This document shows positions 4,276 through 6,239 of a stretch of DNA of 6,239 nucleotides, piece after piece. This stretch comes from Prolixibacteraceae bacterium. GTDB taxonomy: Bacteria; Bacteroidota; Bacteroidia; Bacteroidales; Prolixibacteraceae. The DNA is taken from the NCBI GenBank assembly GCA_018399395.1, contig JAGYOI010000085.1:1-6239 (forward strand), read 5' to 3'. The position numbers and the translations under genes are program-made. Numbering within the stretch: position 1 is the first letter of the stretch; every line of letters starts with the position of its first letter. The notes under the pieces are model-generated. The model had not been told where the DNA came from, made no database searches, and was given only the letters and a program-made list of their open reading frames with translations.

Positions 4276-6051
4276 TCATATAAAGTGAAAATAAAACCAA
4301 AAAGTATCTCCAAAACTTTTTTGCATTGCCTCTTTTCCCAAAGAAGGAGTTTGCTGGTTCTTTTTGTATTCTGACACATAATGACCAAAACGTTGTCGAG
4401 TTTCACGGCTTATCATGAGTCCGCCGAGATTTGGAAGTTCACCTCTACTGTTGGCAAAAGCCAATACCGCCTCTTCAATATGCTTGGGAATCCGTGTATA
4501 GCCCAAACTTTTCATTTTTTTTATTTCATTAACAACTTCTTCGACATTCTTTTCAAGCAGAAGCCAAGCCATTTTATATTCAAACGCATTTTTATTGTCC
4601 GGAGTTGCTTGCAAGATTAATGAAATATTGTTTTGTGGGTTTTCAGTGTGTATAAAAAAGTTTTCTTTCGGAAGCAATTTTATTTTTTCACCCATTTCAG
4701 GATTGGATTGAATATTTGTCGGTTCATATAGCAATGTTTCATATCTTTTTGCACATTTCTTATAATATAGCGTCTTCTTTAATAGAGAAATATATTTTTC
4801 AGCCATACGATAATTCCCATTAATTAAATTGGTTTTTACAAGTAATTTAATATTCTGGGGGCGAAATCCATTTACTACCATATCAACGTAAGCCCAGCGG
4901 TGAGCTTCATTTATTAGTCCTATTGAATAAAAAAAATAAGCACCTCTCTCTACATGAGTAAGTTCACTATCCCATCTTAATAAGAGAGCATTAGAGCCAA
5001 AATTCTGTGTTCCAAAAAACAACCTATCGCATAGTTGGTTTGTTTCAGATAAAGCAATGTTGTAAAAGTATTGTCCAATTAAATTTTTCAAAGGATATTT
5101 TTCATGATACTCAATTGCTTCATCATATTTTTTTTCAAATACAAATTTCTCAATTTTAGCTACTTTAGCTGTTTGGGGACTATATAATTTTATCAAAATA
5201 ATGGCGGTTATCAAAAAAACAAAAAGGCTGGCTACCAATGAAAAAAATTTTGTTTTTAATTTATTGATTCTAACAGAAATATTGGCTTTAACTAAAAGAG
5301 GATATAATAACACATAACCTGTTATTAAAATTAAGAATAATTTGTGCTTTGGATCAACCACAGTCGGAAATGGAAATTTGAAGAGTTGGCTGTAGGGTTC
5401 TAAAAATAAAAAAAATTTAAAAGCTATCAGTGATACAGCAGCTATGAGCACGATAATAACAGGATAAAAAAATCGTAACTGTCCTGTTTCATAGGAAAGA
5501 CTATAGATAATGAACATTCCAAGAAATATCCATGCAAAAGCTCCAGACACATAATAAAATAAGGGATATAGAGAAAGTATAATAAAACGGGTATGTTTTT
5601 CTCTTGGAAGAATTGAAAATAAAAAGTAGAGCAAAACCATCAGAAAACCAAGATTGTATTCCATCAGGTGAAAGTAATGAGATTGCATTAGAAGCAAAAA
5701 ACAAGTAGGTAAAACCATGAGTACCAATAAAAACTCTCTTCTTTTTAATAATTGTTTATTAATGTTTAATAAAATAAAACTCGGCAAAATAATTATGGTA
5801 GCAAGAATAAATATCCCGAGAATAGGATCAAAATAAAACTGTGTTAGGAAGTTTCCCAAAAGCTTGAGTAACCCTCCAGGTTTATTAATAAATTCATGGA
5901 AATACTCACCTGAAAAAATAAATAAAGATTGTTTTTCCTGAAAAAATAATACATAATTACCAAACCAATAAAAATATCCGAAAATCAGAAGAAAAAGGGA
6001 GAAAAATAAGAAATAGATTTCAGTGTCACTTTTTTTTATATTTGGAATCAT
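4276..6051 (-). CDS. Polytopic membrane protein with helical-repeat C-terminal half (DUF6057-like)
   Basis: The 591-residue product has a hydrophobic N-terminal half with roughly eight membrane segments: about 11-37, 76-97, 105-122, 131-147, 154-184 (long, perhaps two), 193-216, 236-256 and 268-289. Between the first two lies QEKQSLFIF (38-46), then NKPGGLLKLLGNFLTQF (56-72), a pattern I associate with the Bacteroidota-specific DUF6057 family. Residues about 295-591 are hydrophilic and mainly helical, with TPR-like helix pairs, for example 302-321, 371-392 and 401-426. No catalytic motif is recognisable and I assign no function. The repeats suggest a protein-binding domain on one side of the membrane. 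The short C-terminus ends aromatic (FWFYFHFI). The gene is visibly AT-richer than the fusion gene downstream. Start at the ATG at 6051 is favoured because it directly precedes the first membrane helix and lies shortly after a perfect -7 box. Confidence 0.75.
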   Translation of the reverse strand: MIPNIKKSDTEIYFLFFSLFLLIFGYFYWFGNYVLFFQEKQSLFIFSGEYFHEFINKPGGLLKLLGNFLTQFYFDPILGIFILATIIILPSFILLNINKQLLKRREFLLVLMVLPTCFLLLMQSHYFHLMEYNLGFLMVLLYFLFSILPREKHTRFIILSLYPLFYYVSGAFAWIFLGMFIIYSLSYETGQLRFFYPVIIVLIAAVSLIAFKFFLFLEPYSQLFKFPFPTVVDPKHKLFLILITGYVLLYPLLVKANISVRINKLKTKFFSLVASLFVFLITAIILIKLYSPQTAKVAKIEKFVFEKKYDEAIEYHEKYPLKNLIGQYFYNIALSETNQLCDRLFFGTQNFGSNALLLRWDSELTHVERGAYFFYSIGLINEAHRWAYVDMVVNGFRPQNIKLLVKTNLINGNYRMAEKYISLLKKTLYYKKCAKRYETLLYEPTNIQSNPEMGEKIKLLPKENFFIHTENPQNNISLILQATPDNKNAFEYKMAWLLLEKNVEEVVNEIKKMKSLGYTRIPKHIEEAVLAFANSRGELPNLGGLMISRETRQRFGHYVSEYKKNQQTPSLGKEAMQKSFGDTFWFYFHFI

Positions 6052-6072
6052 ATTTGATTTTTATTATTGCTT

Positions 6073-6113
6073 CAAAAATAAATTATTTGGTATAGGCGTT
6101 TAGATCGCTCTAA
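6073..6113 (-). promoter_or_regulatory. Promoter candidate for the DUF6057-like gene, with a dyad at the -33 position
   Basis: On the minus strand 6080-6073 reads TATTTTTG, a perfect TAnnTTTG -7 box, giving a start near 6067 and a leader of about 16 bases. The expected -33 position does not hold TTTG. Instead a near-perfect 14-bp palindrome, TTAGATCGCTCTAA (6100-6113, one mismatched pair), begins exactly 19 bases upstream of the box. That could be an activator site replacing the -33 contact, or a repressor site. The remaining bases 6114-6239 are AT-rich and show no gene start. Confidence 0.38.
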
Positions 6114-6239
6114 TATAATGATTAATTTAGTTGTATTTAATTGTAATTCAAATATTTACTAATTCAACTTTGACATATACTGTACATGAATTTTAGTTTG
6201 ATAACCTTTAATAAAACTATAAATTGCATAAAACATTAT

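Noticed and set aside
4381..4620. Plus-strand ORF of 79 codons within the membrane-protein gene
   Set aside because: It is antisense to the helical C-terminal half of a long, coherent ORF and shows no own motif.
5501..5704. Minus-strand ORF of 67 codons in another frame of the membrane-protein gene
   Set aside because: It lies wholly inside the 591-codon gene; its hydrophobicity follows from the T-rich coding of membrane helices.

Overview
The window looks like chromosomal DNA of a Bacteroidota member, probably an anaerobic or environmental polysaccharide degrader. The reasons are AT-rich intergenic DNA, starts without clear Shine-Dalgarno sequences, -7 boxes of the TAnnTTTG type, an STAQ-type signal peptide end, and protein families common in that phylum (a DUF6057-like membrane protein, and secreted sugar-isomerase and DUF1080 domains). 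The genus cannot be named from the sequence.

Layout: (1) Positions 1-594, minus strand, carry the N-terminal 198 codons of a long-form GH130-like glycoside phosphorylase/hydrolase that runs off the left edge. (2) Positions 595-1174 are a divergent promoter region with two inverted repeats, a good plus-strand -7 box and a possible broken small membrane ORF. (3) Positions 1175-2008, plus strand, encode a Tat-signal-bearing, di-heme split-Soret-cytochrome-like protein with a C_GCAxxG_C_C redox domain. (4) Positions 2009-2500 are a gene-free convergent region rich in palindromes and possible terminators. (5) Positions 2501-4189, minus strand, encode a secreted two-domain protein: a xylose-isomerase-like TIM barrel fused to a DUF1080 (3-keto-disaccharide hydrolase) domain. 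(6) Positions 4276-6051, minus strand, encode a polytopic membrane protein with a helical-repeat C-terminal half, probably DUF6057. (7) Positions 6052-6239 hold its likely promoter.

Two genes concern carbohydrates (GH130 and the TIM-DUF1080 fusion), but they lie in different transcription units with the cytochrome between them, so one joint pathway is not shown. The most interesting object is the fusion. Its two domain families have been linked to successive steps (elimination, then hydration) of the oxidative 3-keto-glycoside route for breaking glycosidic bonds. Its two halves also differ clearly in base composition, about 52% versus 40% G+C by hand count, with the step close to the domain boundary. 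The cytochrome is the second point of interest. I see no CRISPR array, tRNA, rRNA, insertion sequence or prophage signal.
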